Source: Parasedimentitalea maritima (lineage in GTDB: Bacteria > Pseudomonadota > Alphaproteobacteria > Rhodobacterales > Rhodobacteraceae). From it: a stretch of DNA of 64,000 bases. The notes beneath the pieces are model-generated. The model searched no databases and was not told the origin of the DNA. It saw only the letters and a program-made list of their open reading frames with translations. Shown piece by piece: positions 6,352 through 16,024 of this stretch (its first letter is position 1; every line of letters starts with the position of its first letter). The position numbers were made by a program, and so were the translations under genes. The stretch spans positions 248,001 through 312,000 of the forward strand of contig NZ_VAUA01000002.1 in the NCBI RefSeq assembly GCF_005771405.1, given 5' to 3'.

Positions 6352-8391
6352 TCACAGCCCCAGCACCTTGCGCCGTTCTTCGGCAAAGCCCTGCACCATA
6401 CGGTCGGCAATCAGCGCCAGGATCGCCATCGCGGCCCCAGCCGAAATGCCAAGCCCCACATCCGCCTGTCCCAACGCCAGATAGATCAGCTGCCCCAAAC
6501 CGGTGGTGCCGATTAGCGCCGCGATCACCAGCATGGCAAAGGCATACAAGATAGTCTGGTTCAACCCCAGCAGGATCGTCGGCGCCGCATAGGGTGCCCG
6601 CACATCACGCAGGATCTGCCAAGTGGTTGCCCCTGATGCAATTGCTGCCTCGATCATCTCGTCCGGGGTCTCTGTCAGCCCATGACGGCTATAGCGGATC
6701 ATCGGCACGATCGCGTACGCGATGATCGCTAGAAACGCCGAGAATTCGCCGATCTGAAACACCATCAGAACGGGGATCAGGAACACGAACAACGGAATGG
6801 TCTGCAACATGTCACAGATCGGACGGGTGATCCGCCACGCCATTGGTGACACCGCGCACAGCAAACCGATACCGCCACCGACAATCGCACAGGCAAATAC
6901 CGCAGCGCCACTAAGGTACAGCGACAACATCGCACGATCCCACAGTCCCGACAGCAGGATGGTCAACAGCAGCCCAACCGACAACACTGCCAGCCCACGC
7001 CCCGACGCCACCCAGCCCAGCGCCGCAACGCCGACCAGAACAAACGGCCATGGCAGGTTGGTGATACCGGTCTCCAGCATACCAACAAAGATCAGCACCA
7101 TGATCCCCCAGGTTACCTGTCCGCGCAGCGCCAGCATCAGTCCGGTCACGGCGCCAACGGCAAACAGCCCCAGGCTCCATTGTGCTGTCCACTGGAAACC
7201 CCAAGTGAACGGCAGCACGGCCTCATCCAGGCCAATGCGCAGCGGCAACAGACCAAAGTACAACACATTATTTTTGACAGCAGCCAACCATTGCCAATTG
7301 GCGGTGGTAAAGGCGCTAAGCCCCGCATCCACTGCATCAACCGCGTCATCAAAGGCCGAATACTCGGATGGGTTCGGCAGGCTGTTCCATGTAACCGCAC
7401 TGGCAACAACACCAACCGCCAGAATGCCCCAGGCAACCCGTGCATCATAACGTTTGCGATTATCCTGCGCCAAGGTGCCGCTCATCCGGTCGATGATTAC
7501 GGCAAACACCACAATGACCAAGCCAGCCATCAACGCAGGACCAAACTGCGCCTTGCGCATGGTCAGCAGTACTTCCCAGCCGATGTCATCAAAACCACCG
7601 ATCACAGCCGCGATGATCACCATCGAAAGCGCCGCCATCAGGCATTGGTTGACCCCCACCAGGATCTGCGTCGCCGCCGAGGGGATCTCGACCTGAAACA
7701 GCTGCTGCAACCGGGTTCCCCCAGCCATAATCGCGGCTTCTTTGATCTCTGGCTCAATCCGCTCCAGCCCCAGCAACACATTGCGCGCCATGGGTGGTGC
7801 GGCATAGATCGCACTGGCAATCAGCCCAACCACGGGACCAAAACCAAATAGCACCAGTAGCGGTGTCAGATAGGCAAAGGTCGGCACCGTTTGCATGATG
7901 TCCAGCATCGCCTGCACCGGTTTGCGAAACCGCGGGTATTCATTGGCCAACACACCGATGCCACCACCGACGATCAAGGCCAAAGGCACCGAAACCGCAA
8001 CCAATGACAGTGTGTTCATGCTCTCGGCCCAATAGCCCGAGGCCAGCACAAAGCCCAACCCCACAACGGCCATCAGCGCCATCGACACGCCGCCCAGCAT
8101 CCAGCCAATGGCTGTCACCACAGCGATCACCAGGATCCAAGGCGAGCTCCCCAATACCAGATTTGTGGCCTCCATCGGATAGGACATTAGAGCTGAAAAT
8201 CCGCGCGCAATTGGTTTTATCAGTTGCAACAGCCAGGTCATGCCCGTGCCAACCCAATCGGTTGCTGGCACAACCAGCGTTTCGGGGAATGTCACCAGCC
8301 AGGGCAATGTGGTTTCCAGCAGCAGGCACAATGCACCCACGACCAGGGCCACCAATGCGGCAAGGCTTCCCTTGCTAAGACCCGCCATCAC
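6352..8391 (-). CDS. tmoW: TMAO/betaine-type ABC transporter permease, double-domain (TmoW-like)
   Basis: 679 residues: two ProW-type permease domains in one chain, each with the inner-membrane coupling segment (EIKEAAIMAGGTRLQQLFQV near residues 215-235 and EMIEAAIASGATTWQILRDV near 580). Around a dozen membrane helices are visible. With the ATPase and binding protein upstream it forms a QAT-family importer. In Ruegeria pomeroyi the same three-gene layout with a fused permease is the TMAO transporter TmoXVW; glycine betaine or choline would be the alternative substrates. Its ATG overlaps the tmoV stop by 4 nt. The repeat at 6238-6320 follows. Confidence 0.88.
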   Translation of the reverse strand: MMAGLSKGSLAALVALVVGALCLLLETTLPWLVTFPETLVVPATDWVGTGMTWLLQLIKPIARGFSALMSYPMEATNLVLGSSPWILVIAVVTAIGWMLGGVSMALMAVVGLGFVLASGYWAESMNTLSLVAVSVPLALIVGGGIGVLANEYPRFRKPVQAMLDIMQTVPTFAYLTPLLVLFGFGPVVGLIASAIYAAPPMARNVLLGLERIEPEIKEAAIMAGGTRLQQLFQVEIPSAATQILVGVNQCLMAALSMVIIAAVIGGFDDIGWEVLLTMRKAQFGPALMAGLVIVVFAVIIDRMSGTLAQDNRKRYDARVAWGILAVGVVASAVTWNSLPNPSEYSAFDDAVDAVDAGLSAFTTANWQWLAAVKNNVLYFGLLPLRIGLDEAVLPFTWGFQWTAQWSLGLFAVGAVTGLMLALRGQVTWGIMVLIFVGMLETGITNLPWPFVLVGVAALGWVASGRGLAVLSVGLLLTILLSGLWDRAMLSLYLSGAAVFACAIVGGGIGLLCAVSPMAWRITRPICDMLQTIPLFVFLIPVLMVFQIGEFSAFLAIIAYAIVPMIRYSRHGLTETPDEMIEAAIASGATTWQILRDVRAPYAAPTILLGLNQTILYAFAMLVIAALIGTTGLGQLIYLALGQADVGLGISAGAAMAILALIADRMVQGFAEERRKVLGL

Positions 8392-9440
8392 CCGGCTTCC
8401 ACATGCAGGGCAGCAGCCAGATCAGCAGGGTTCACAACACCCAACAACGTGCCATCTTCGGCGCGTACCGGAACCGGTTCATACAGGTCCATACACCGCG
8501 CCAATGCAGCATCCAGCGTCATATCCACCCGCAAGCCCGGATCATCGGCGCCATATACGTGCCCCTCGCCCGGTTCCATCACCGAGGCCACATGGGCATG
8601 ACGCCCCTTGGCTACATCTTTTGAAAACTCGCGCACATAGTCATCTACCGGGTTTAGGATGATATCGGACGGCGTGCCAATCTGAACAACCTTACCGTCG
8701 CGCATAATGGCAATACGGTCGGCCAGTTTCAGCGCCTCGTTAATGTCATGGGTGATGAACACAATGGTCGTTTTCAGCTCGGCCTGAATTTGCAAGAACT
8801 CATCCTGCAACTGACGACGGATAAGTGGGTCAAGTGCCGAGAACGGCTCATCAAGGAACCAGACAGAGCAATCGGTCACCAGCGAACGGGCAATACCAAC
8901 GCGCTGACGCTGACCACCGGACAGTTCGCGCGGGTAGTGTTTTTCACGCCCGCCCAAGCCAACCAGATCGATGACTTTCTGAGCCTTTTCCAGCCGCGCC
9001 TTACGCTTCATCCCCTGCACCCGCAGCGGATAGGCCACGTTGTCAATCACGCTCATATGCGGGAACAGACCAAAATGCTGAAACACCATACCCAGCTTTT
9101 TGCGCCGCAGCTCGATCAGCCGCGCAGGTGTAGCCTCGACAATGTTTTCATCGTCAATGCGGATCTCGCCATTGGTCGCATGCAACAGATGCGAAATACA
9201 GCGGATCAGGGTGGACTTGCCCGAACCGGACAACCCCATGATGACAAACAACTCGCCTTCGGCCACTTCAAAATTGGCGTCCTGCACCGCGGCGATCAGC
9301 CCTTTTTCACGCAGCGCAGCTGCGGCGGCTTCGGGTTCGGAATGGACAGACAGCGCCTCGGCTAAGGCGCTGTCTGCGTTGGGGCCAAACACCTGCCAGA
9401 CATTCTGGCAGGAGATGGCGGCCTGAGGCTTGTCGCTCAC
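8388..9440 (-). CDS. tmoV: Quaternary-amine/TMAO ABC transporter ATP-binding protein (TmoV-like)
   Basis: 350 residues. An N-terminal extension typical of the QAT subfamily (QNVWQVFGPNADSALAEAL) precedes the ATPase: Walker A GLSGSGKST, signature LSGGQRQRVGIA, Walker B VWFLDEPFSALDP and switch His in VFITHDINEAL. A C-terminal regulatory region (about 280-350) resembles one CBS-like module. The start is GTG 9440, 10 nt after the binding-protein stop; longer frames would overlap tmoX by over 100 nt. It drives the TmoW permease. Confidence 0.9.
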   Translation of the reverse strand: MSDKPQAAISCQNVWQVFGPNADSALAEALSVHSEPEAAAAALREKGLIAAVQDANFEVAEGELFVIMGLSGSGKSTLIRCISHLLHATNGEIRIDDENIVEATPARLIELRRKKLGMVFQHFGLFPHMSVIDNVAYPLRVQGMKRKARLEKAQKVIDLVGLGGREKHYPRELSGGQRQRVGIARSLVTDCSVWFLDEPFSALDPLIRRQLQDEFLQIQAELKTTIVFITHDINEALKLADRIAIMRDGKVVQIGTPSDIILNPVDDYVREFSKDVAKGRHAHVASVMEPGEGHVYGADDPGLRVDMTLDAALARCMDLYEPVPVRAEDGTLLGVVNPADLAAALHVEAG

Positions 9441-9450
9441 GATCGTCAGC

Positions 9451-10416
9451 TTACTTGGTGGCTGCGTCGACAACCGGGCGCCATGTGGCCTCGTTCTCGG
9501 CCATCCAGGCAGCAACCACTTCTTCGACCTTGCCACCGTCCACGTCGACGGCACCCATCATCGGCTGCTGATCTTCAACAGCTAGGGTGTAGTTTGACAG
9601 GATTTCGCTGGCAGCAGGCCATGTTTCAGCCAAACCGGACCAACCAGCCTTAAAGATGCGCGAAGCGGCAAAATCACAGTCGTTGATCGCATTGGGGTTC
9701 GGGCCCCAAGCTGGATCTGAGAAACAGGCATCTTCACCGGCTGGCAGATCAACGAATTTCACGTCATAAGCCGACATCGCCCAGTGCGGCTGCCAGAAGG
9801 TAACCAACAATGGAGTCTTACGCTCAGTCGCGGCGCGCAGCTCAACAATCAGTGCAGCCTCAGAACCAGCAGGAACTGCTTTGAAGGGCAAATCCAGACC
9901 CGTCATGCGGTCAGCACCCGGTGTGCCCCAATCGGCAGGGTAGTCAACCAGACGACCGGCTGGCAGTGTTTCAGCCGAGGCAAACAGCGGCGCGCAGTCT
10001 TTTAGCGCTTCCCATGCTGGCAAACCAGGGCACAGCTCGCCCACGTGTGCCGGATAGGCGATACCTTCACGGGCAGCCAGTTCCAGATCACCCAGCTCAA
10101 CCACGGTGCCTTCACCAATTTTCTTGGCATAGTCATCGGACACGTTGGAGGACCAGATTTCCAGCGTCGCGTGGATGTCGCCATCGGCAATCGCCTGGAA
10201 CTGGTTCATCATGCCAGCCGAGACGTACTCAACCTTATAGCCAGCCGCCTTTAGCATTTCACCAGCGATATGAGTGGTAACGTGCTGTCCGGTCCATTCG
10301 TTCACTGCCAGGCGGATCGGCTTGTCCACCGCGCCCAGATCAGCCGCTTGTACCATTCCGGTCGTTACTGCAAATGTGGCCGCTCCAAGCGTCGCCGCAT
10401 ATCTCGTCATCTTCAT
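9451..10416 (-). CDS. tmoX: Periplasmic TMAO-binding protein (TmoX-like)
   Basis: 321 residues with a clear signal peptide (MKMTRYAATLGAATFAVTTG..AQA). The mature protein belongs to the OpuAC/ProX substrate-binding class: VNEWTGQHVTTHIAGEML at the N-terminus, LEIWSSN, and FWQPHWAMSAYDV. Several Trp residues are positioned to build an aromatic cage for a trimethylammonium-type ligand. Family context (fused TmoW, order X-V-W) favours TMAO, but glycine betaine cannot be excluded from sequence. ATG 10416 has GGGAG 7 nt upstream. It is the first gene of the tmoXVW operon. Confidence 0.88.
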   Translation of the reverse strand: MKMTRYAATLGAATFAVTTGMVQAADLGAVDKPIRLAVNEWTGQHVTTHIAGEMLKAAGYKVEYVSAGMMNQFQAIADGDIHATLEIWSSNVSDDYAKKIGEGTVVELGDLELAAREGIAYPAHVGELCPGLPAWEALKDCAPLFASAETLPAGRLVDYPADWGTPGADRMTGLDLPFKAVPAGSEAALIVELRAATERKTPLLVTFWQPHWAMSAYDVKFVDLPAGEDACFSDPAWGPNPNAINDCDFAASRIFKAGWSGLAETWPAASEILSNYTLAVEDQQPMMGAVDVDGGKVEEVVAAWMAENEATWRPVVDAATK

Positions 10417-10831
10417 AAATCTACTCCCAGTGTTGTTGTTCTGCACCCGCCCGTGAACAGACCGGCATTCTAATTGGAATCTGAATTTTCGTAGCCTGAA
10501 AAGGCCACTGGATCCGCAATCTGTTTTTTTGTCCCGATCAGGATGAGTCTCACCATCAGATTGACCGGTGTACCCCTTAGTGTTTGACCAGATAACGACA
10601 CTTTGTCGAGCAATTGCGGCTCATTTCTCCATTTTTTTGTTCAGCCGTTCAATTTTTGGTGCAAGCAATCAAGATTTGACTTATCTTCGTCGCTAAATCT
10701 GCCAGCCCCCAGAGGCCTTGAGCTCAGATTAACTGCTGATCCACAGCAAAAGGCCTTCAACCTAGAGCCAAACAGTTGGCAGGCAGCAAAAACGCAATAT
10801 TATTAAAGACAGGGGTAATCAGGGGGTATTC
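10417..10831. other. Divergent intergenic region tmoX / exported protein gene
   Basis: 415 nt holding the promoters of tmoX (leftward) and of the gene at 10832 (rightward). It is AT-richer than its surroundings and has T-runs near 10521 and 10632. I see no convincing gene; a 67-codon frame at 10603-10806 has no ribosome site or family feature. No clear operator palindrome was identified. Confidence 0.5.
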
Positions 10832-11425
10832 ATGACAACCAGTTATTCGATTCCATCTGTACTGCGTCTCGGTATCATCGGCGCGCTACTTGGTATTGGC
10901 AGCGGTACTGCCGCCGACACAATCGACTGGAAAACTGTGGGCGGCTGGGATGTTTCTTTCTATCCCAGTTCCGAAGGCTGTCAGGCCTTTTCCCTGTTCG
11001 AAGAAGACACCGCCTTTTTTATCGGTTTTGATAATACCGGTGGCAACCTCAGCCTGGACATCACCCTGCTGGACAACCGGTGGAGATCAATCGAAAACGG
11101 CAGTGAATATTCGATCACGGCTAAATTTGGCAATGAGAGCCCATGGACACTGGCAATGGATGGCATTCAGGTCGACGGGTTTCCGGGGTTAAACATGTTG
11201 ATCGATGCCAATTCAGATCAAGCAGGGTTGTTCATTGATGAGTTCCAACGCAAAGGTTCAATTACCTGGAGCTTTGGCAGCAGTCCTTTGGGTCGTTACA
11301 CCCTTCGCGGATCTCGCAAGGCCTTCAATGAGGTGGTCGCCTGCCAAAGGTCTTACCTCGAAGCTTTGAATGGCAGTTCGGACCCGTTTGCCACATCCGA
11401 CCCTTTCAGGAAGAAGGGACAGTAG
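10832..11425 (+). CDS. Exported protein of unknown function
   Basis: 197 residues. A signal peptide (VLRLGIIGALLGIGSGTAAD) is followed by a mature domain opening with WKTVGGWDVSFYPSSEGC. Two Cys (in SEGCQAF and VVACQRS) may form a disulfide. The fold looks beta-rich; invasion-associated-locus-B-like or other small periplasmic folds are possible but I cannot assign one. ATG 10832 follows AGGGGG. It stands alone, divergent from tmoX and convergent with bioC. Confidence 0.75.
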   Translation: MTTSYSIPSVLRLGIIGALLGIGSGTAADTIDWKTVGGWDVSFYPSSEGCQAFSLFEEDTAFFIGFDNTGGNLSLDITLLDNRWRSIENGSEYSITAKFGNESPWTLAMDGIQVDGFPGLNMLIDANSDQAGLFIDEFQRKGSITWSFGSSPLGRYTLRGSRKAFNEVVACQRSYLEALNGSSDPFATSDPFRKKGQ

Positions 11426-11471
11426 TAAACTACACTGCTTGGAATTCATTTCCTCCAATCGTGAAAGCCGG

Positions 11472-12251
11472 TTAGCGACATTTCCTGGCGATCATGCAGA
11501 CTGGATCATAGGTCAACGGCAGCTTTCCATCCTGACCAAACTGATGCCGATAAGAGGCTTCAAATTCCCTCAGCCGCCCGCGGTTCCAACGTTGTGAAGC
11601 CTGGGCGTTAACACCAGTTTTTCTCAGGTGACGCAACAGCTCAACAGCGCTGTCAAACTGCAGAACCATCGGCTTTTGCGCTACATGCATCAGCTCGACA
11701 TCGCGAGGCAGCAGTGCAGGCCAATCTTGGGCATTATGATAGCTTGGCGCAGCAGCGTCTGATCCTAGATTTCGTAACTCGTGAAACTGGGCTCTGCCAA
11801 ATCCTGAAACAGCTAGCCAACCTCCAGGACATAGCCGGGCCACCAGCCGCGCCATCAATGCCGGAACATCACTGATCCATTGAACAGTGGAAGCGGAAGC
11901 GATCAAGTCCAATTCTATGGGAAGCGGCACTGTTTCTATTGGGCCAAAAGTGAAATCTGTTCTCTCAGCCCGATCCGAAGTCAGCACGCTTAACCCTGAC
12001 ACGGCCTCAGCCACCAGATCATTCAAAGACAGGTGGTGGATATCGAAATTCTCAATCAGCGGCCGCGTCAAATGTCCTGTGCCACAGCCAAACTCAAGAA
12101 CATTTTCAAACCGGACTGGAGCACCTTGTTCACGCAGCATCTGCACCAGATTGGTAGCAATCTTTGCCTGTGCCGTAGCACCCATATGGTAACTGCTCAG
12201 CCCGCGGCGAAAACTTTGCCGCACCCGGTTTTGGTTCAAACTTGAGGTCAT
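11472..12251 (-). CDS. bioC: Malonyl-[ACP] O-methyltransferase BioC
   Basis: 259 residues, class I AdoMet methyltransferase. It methylates the free carboxyl of malonyl-ACP so that fatty-acid synthesis can build the pimeloyl chain for biotin. Visible motifs are the N-terminal VRQSFRRGLSSYHMGA segment typical of BioC, motif I VLEFGCGTGHLT (about 49-60), and the later ASASTVQWISD stretch. Start 12251 lies 8 nt after the bioG stop. It is the last gene of the biotin operon; the partner BioG removes the methyl group later. Confidence 0.88.
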   Translation of the reverse strand: MTSSLNQNRVRQSFRRGLSSYHMGATAQAKIATNLVQMLREQGAPVRFENVLEFGCGTGHLTRPLIENFDIHHLSLNDLVAEAVSGLSVLTSDRAERTDFTFGPIETVPLPIELDLIASASTVQWISDVPALMARLVARLCPGGWLAVSGFGRAQFHELRNLGSDAAAPSYHNAQDWPALLPRDVELMHVAQKPMVLQFDSAVELLRHLRKTGVNAQASQRWNRGRLREFEASYRHQFGQDGKLPLTYDPVCMIARKCR

Positions 12252-12259
12252 GTTGTCTC

Positions 12260-12877
12260 TCAAGACAATAACTCCTGCCAATTTGAAAAATGTCCGAATG
12301 GAGCATGAGGAGCGGAAACCTGTCGGGACCATCCGTCTGGCCAAGCACGTTTTTGATTGGCCGTTGGAAAAATCTTGTCGGCGTCGCTGATCCAGACAAG
12401 ATCAAACTCTATCCCCTGCGCATCGCCACGGGCTTCAATTTCAGACAATTCTTCGCGACGGGCAACGCAGTCAATCGGAACATTTGGCTGACGTTCGTTG
12501 AAAGCACGGGCCAGGAACAGCTGGTAGGACTCCTGACTTAAGGTTTCGATTGTCTTGCTCATAGCCAGAGGCGGCACGCCAGTCATACGGTCAACCGGCG
12601 TCAAAGTACCATTCACAGCAACCTTGTGGTCAAAAGGATCGGCGCGTCCCTGCTGCCAATGGGCATAAGACACTACACCAAAGGACCAAGCGACCAGGTT
12701 GATCCTGTCGTATGCGGACAGGTCCGGCAGTTCGGCATTAAGGTCACGAAAGTCGCTGGCAAAGAGAACGTCGTATGCGCCGGTCAGGTGGTCGAACACT
12801 TGCGAACCAACCGCCCAGCCACCAAAGATGACAATGGCTTCGGACTCGTGCTCTCTCTTTAACCAGCGGAAATCCAT
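12260..12877 (-). CDS. bioG: Pimeloyl-[ACP] methyl ester esterase BioG
   Basis: 205 residues of the BioG (DUF452) alpha/beta-hydrolase family, which cleaves the pimeloyl-ACP methyl ester to end the BioC detour. The N-terminal FGGWAVGSQVFDHL is characteristic. The nucleophile Ser65 lies in LVAWSFGVVSY, and His196 in PFGHFSNW is a likely catalytic base. Its ATG overlaps the bioA stop by one base (TAATG). BioG replaces BioH in this genome segment. Confidence 0.9.
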   Translation of the reverse strand: MDFRWLKREHESEAIVIFGGWAVGSQVFDHLTGAYDVLFASDFRDLNAELPDLSAYDRINLVAWSFGVVSYAHWQQGRADPFDHKVAVNGTLTPVDRMTGVPPLAMSKTIETLSQESYQLFLARAFNERQPNVPIDCVARREELSEIEARGDAQGIEFDLVWISDADKIFPTANQKRAWPDGWSRQVSAPHAPFGHFSNWQELLS

Positions 12878-14175
12878 TACAGTTCTCGTGCCAGTCGCAA
12901 CATGCCGCCGGTGATCTGGGTCAACTGGTCGGGCGTGGTGATAAAGGGTGGCATGGTATAGATATTTTTGCCAAAGGGGCGCAAGAACACGCCCATCTCA
13001 CGGGCCAAACCATGGGCCTGATCGGCCGAAACACGGTGTTTCATCTCAATCACCCCAATTGCCCCCAGAACCCTGACATCCGCCACATTGGGTAGAGCTT
13101 GCGCAGGGGCCAGCTCGGTCACCATCTGATCCGCAATGCCAGAAACGGTTGCGCGCGTGTCCTGTTCGGTCAGCAGTTCCAGCGAGGCCAGTGCTGCAAC
13201 GCAGGCCAGTGGGTTGGCCATATAGGTGGGGCCATGCATGAAAATACCCGGATTGCCGCCGCCGATACCTTCTGCCACGCGGTCATTAGTCATTGTGCAG
13301 GCGAACGAGATATGACCTGCAGTCAGCCCCTTGCCTAGGCTGATGATATCCGGCTCGATGGTACAGAAATCGGTGGCGAACATCTCACCCGTGCGGACAA
13401 AACCAGTGGCGATCTCGTCAAAGATCAACAGGATACCCAGCTCATCGCAGATCGCGCGGGCCTGATTGAGGTATTCCGGGTGATAGAAGTACATCCCGCC
13501 AGTGCCTTGCACCACGGGTTCGAGGATGAACCCCGCAATCTTGTCCTTGTTCGTTACAAGCAGGCTCCGCAGATCTGCCAAACCATTTTTCGCCGGATCA
13601 TCATTCCAATTTTCGTTCAGGCGGATCGGTGGACGGTTGACAAAATGCTGCACACTTAGCGCACCCTGGAACAGGTGGTGCATGCCGGTGTCAGGGTCAC
13701 AGACGCTCATCGCCTTCCAAGTGTCGCCGTGATATCCGGAACGTACGGTAGCAAACTGAGATCGTCCCTCGAACCCCATAGCATGTTGATATTGCAGGGC
13801 CATTTTCATCGCCACCTCAACCGACACCGAGCCGCTGTCACAATAGAAGATACGCGTCAGGCTCTCTGGCGTAATCTCCAGCAGTTTGCGACCAAGGTTG
13901 ATTGCCGGGTCATGGGTCAACCCCCCGAACATCACATGCGGCAGCCGGTCCAGCTGATCGTGCATCGCCCGGGTAACCCGTGGGTTACGGTGCCCATGCA
14001 TCATGCACCACCAGGACGACATCGCGTCGATCAATTGGCAGCCGTCATCCAGTGACAGGTGAACACCCTGCGACTCTTTCACCACAAAGGTCGGCCCCGG
14101 TTGCGTGACGTTAGTATAGGGATGCCAGAGATGCTGCTGGTCGAATTCCAGCTGGGTTAGGTCAGATGCGCTCAT
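12877..14175 (-). CDS. bioA: Adenosylmethionine-8-amino-7-oxononanoate aminotransferase BioA
   Basis: 432 residues, a class III PLP aminotransferase that uses AdoMet as amino donor to make 7,8-diaminopelargonate. Landmarks are HLWHPYTNV at the N-terminus, SSWWCMMHGHRNP, LIFDEIATGFVRTG before the PLP-stacking region, the PLP lysine in ISLGKGLTAG, and HGPTYMANPLACVAA. Length is normal for BioA. It overlaps bioD upstream by 4 nt and bioG downstream by 1 nt. Confidence 0.95.
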   Translation of the reverse strand: MSASDLTQLEFDQQHLWHPYTNVTQPGPTFVVKESQGVHLSLDDGCQLIDAMSSWWCMMHGHRNPRVTRAMHDQLDRLPHVMFGGLTHDPAINLGRKLLEITPESLTRIFYCDSGSVSVEVAMKMALQYQHAMGFEGRSQFATVRSGYHGDTWKAMSVCDPDTGMHHLFQGALSVQHFVNRPPIRLNENWNDDPAKNGLADLRSLLVTNKDKIAGFILEPVVQGTGGMYFYHPEYLNQARAICDELGILLIFDEIATGFVRTGEMFATDFCTIEPDIISLGKGLTAGHISFACTMTNDRVAEGIGGGNPGIFMHGPTYMANPLACVAALASLELLTEQDTRATVSGIADQMVTELAPAQALPNVADVRVLGAIGVIEMKHRVSADQAHGLAREMGVFLRPFGKNIYTMPPFITTPDQLTQITGGMLRLAREL

Positions 14176-14885
14176 GGCAGGATCGCCTTTTTGATCGTGT
14201 CGAGGTCGATGTGTTTGGCGAAGGCTTGATGCAGTTCTTCAGACCGGCCGCTAGGCTGGTCCGCGCCTGACCTTCCCCCTGGGAAGGCGCTTTGCACCTC
14301 TCCAAGATCAGGCGCTTCTGTTGCGTTGTTCAATCCCTCGATCATCGGTAAGCGTCCCAGATTCGCGACTTTGCCGAATTGGCAAATGGTCTCTTCTACC
14401 GCGTCTTCTGCCTCACCAATAAAGGCTACGCCGATCACGTCGCAGCCCCCGCCACGAAGGGCCTGCAAGGACAGCAAAGTGTGGTTGATCGTGCCCAATT
14501 GTGTCCGGGCACATAAGATCACCGGAGCCCCCCAACGGGTAAAGAGATCCAAGTACAAAATCTCGCGGTTCAACGGGACCATTAGCCCCCCTGCCCCTTC
14601 AGCCACGAGAACTCCGTCTACCTTCGGCAAGTCCAGCGTAGCAGGATCAATCTCAACACCTTCGGCCTCGGCTGACAGATGGGGAGAGGCTGGCAATTGC
14701 AGTAAATAACCTTCGGGAAGAATGGGTCGGCCGGACAGGCGGGCAACGATTTGACTGTCGGTTTCCTCTTCTTGACCGGATTGTACCGGTTTCCAATAGG
14801 TGGCGTTGAGAGCGGCGGTCAGGCCCGCCGAAAACACTGTTTTACCGATCTCGGTATCGGTGCCTGTGACAACAATAGCGCTCAT
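14172..14885 (-). CDS. bioD: Dethiobiotin synthetase BioD with an in-frame repeat insertion
   Basis: 237 residues. It closes the ureido ring of dethiobiotin from diaminopelargonate, CO2 and ATP. The P-loop variant VTGTDTEIGKTV (about 5-16), the substrate lysine region YWKPVQSG, and VAEGAGGLMVPLN are all present. After RLPMIEGLNNAT the usual family end is interrupted by about 22 extra residues, of which APDLGEVQSAFPGGRSGA is translated from a palindromic DNA repeat (14261-14316). The normal C-terminus ELHQAFAKHIDL then resumes, so the enzyme is probably functional with an enlarged loop. It overlaps bioF and bioA by 4 nt each. Confidence 0.94.
   Translation of the reverse strand: MSAIVVTGTDTEIGKTVFSAGLTAALNATYWKPVQSGQEEETDSQIVARLSGRPILPEGYLLQLPASPHLSAEAEGVEIDPATLDLPKVDGVLVAEGAGGLMVPLNREILYLDLFTRWGAPVILCARTQLGTINHTLLSLQALRGGGCDVIGVAFIGEAEDAVEETICQFGKVANLGRLPMIEGLNNATEAPDLGEVQSAFPGGRSGADQPSGRSEELHQAFAKHIDLDTIKKAILP
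14261..14316 (+). repeat. Palindromic repeat element inside bioD
   Basis: 56 bp, CGCGCCTGACCTTCCC, a 3-nt centre, GGGAAGGCGCTTTGCACC, ending AAGATCAGGCGCT. The ends are inverted repeats of one another (GCGCCTGA), with a nested CTTCCC/GGGAAG. It is the same element as the intergenic copy at 6238-6320, but with a 3-nt instead of a 28-nt centre. It is read in frame on the minus strand as part of BioD. Confidence 0.88.
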
Positions 14886-16024
14886 GTCGCGGCCTCCAGT
14901 TCCTCGGCGAGATCAGCGAAAAGAGCTGAAATCACCTGCTTTGACGTGTTCAATGTCACCGAAATTCGCAGCCGTGAAGTACGGCGCGGTACAGTGGGGG
15001 GGCGGATTCCGCGAATGTCATAGCCGCGGTCCTGCAGAGCGTGGGCTATTGCCATGGTGCGTTTGTCGTCACCGATGATAATCGGCAGGATCTGACTTTG
15101 AAACCCGCTGAGGCCACAGTGCGTTTCAGCCTCGCTATGAGCATGATGGATTGCGCTCCACAGCTGATCCTGACGCATGGGATTGTGCAACAGTTCTGAC
15201 AAAGCGGCGCGCACTAAGGCCGCATTCAGAGGTGATGGTGCTGTTGCATAAATAAAAGCGCGTGCTTTGTTGATCAGGGTTTCGATCAGCGCTGAGGCGC
15301 CGCAGATCAAGGCGCCCGATGCCCCAAGTGCCTTGCCACAGGTGTGCAAAGACAGGACGTTTGGTGAATGTGCCACTTTGTGGCCCAAGCCTCGCCCCAG
15401 GTCACCAAACACACCGGTCGAATGGGCTTCGTCTAACACCAACACTGCGCCCACCCGGGTCGCCAAATCTGCAAGCGCCGCCACAGGTGCACAGTCGCCA
15501 TCCATCGAATAGACCGCTTCAACCGCGATCCAGACTTGCCCGGTGCCACCGTTGGCGCGCCATTTTGCAATTTCAGCCTCGGCAGCAGCGACATCATTAT
15601 GGGCGAAACTGCGGGATTGCGCCCGACCCAGCCGCATTCCATCATGGGCGCTGGCATGAATCAAATCATCATGCAGGACCAGATCGCCGTGCTGCGGTAG
15701 TGTCGAGAAGATTGCCAGATTAGCCTGGAACCCACCGCCCATGAACAAGGCGGCCTGCGTGCCAAAGAAACTTGCCGCCTCGGTTTCCAATAGTTGGTGT
15801 TCGTCTGCATTACCACGCAACAGGCGTGAGCCGCCTGCCCCAACAGGTACTCCACGTGCAAGCGCAGCGCTGGCGGCGTCGCGCAGCAAATCCGACCCGG
15901 CCAGCCCGAGGTAGTCGTTTGACGCAAAATCCTGCCCAGCGCGGGGCATCAGACTGCGATAGCGGCCCCGCGACCTGAGCGCATCCAGCGCCCTTTGATG
16001 GCGCGGGAAAGCGCCCGTGCTCAT
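14882..16024 (-). CDS. bioF: 8-amino-7-oxononanoate synthase BioF
   Basis: 380 residues, a PLP enzyme of the alpha-oxoamine synthase family that condenses pimeloyl-ACP (or -CoA) with alanine. Landmarks are [43 protein letters not shown] (PLP-nitrogen Asp and adjacent His), and the PLP lysine in [11 protein letters not shown]. Length is normal. The ATG overlaps the bioB stop and the stop overlaps bioD, each by 4 nt, in keeping with translational coupling through the operon. Confidence 0.95.
   Translation of the reverse strand: MSTGAFPRHQRALDALRSRGRYRSLMPRAGQDFASNDYLGLAGSDLLRDAASAALARGVPVGAGGSRLLRGNADEHQLLETEAASFFGTQAALFMGGGFQANLAIFSTLPQHGDLVLHDDLIHASAHDGMRLGRAQSRSFAHNDVAAAEAEIAKWRANGGTGQVWIAVEAVYSMDGDCAPVAALADLATRVGAVLVLDEAHSTGVFGDLGRGLGHKVAHSPNVLSLHTCGKALGASGALICGASALIETLINKARAFIYATAPSPLNAALVRAALSELLHNPMRQDQLWSAIHHAHSEAETHCGLSGFQSQILPIIIGDDKRTMAIAHALQDRGYDIRGIRPPTVPRRTSRLRISVTLNTSKQVISALFADLAEELEAAT

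Noticed and set aside
10603-10806. 67-codon frame in the tmoX upstream region
   Set aside because: No ribosome site, low-complexity composition, no family resemblance; the region is better explained as promoters.
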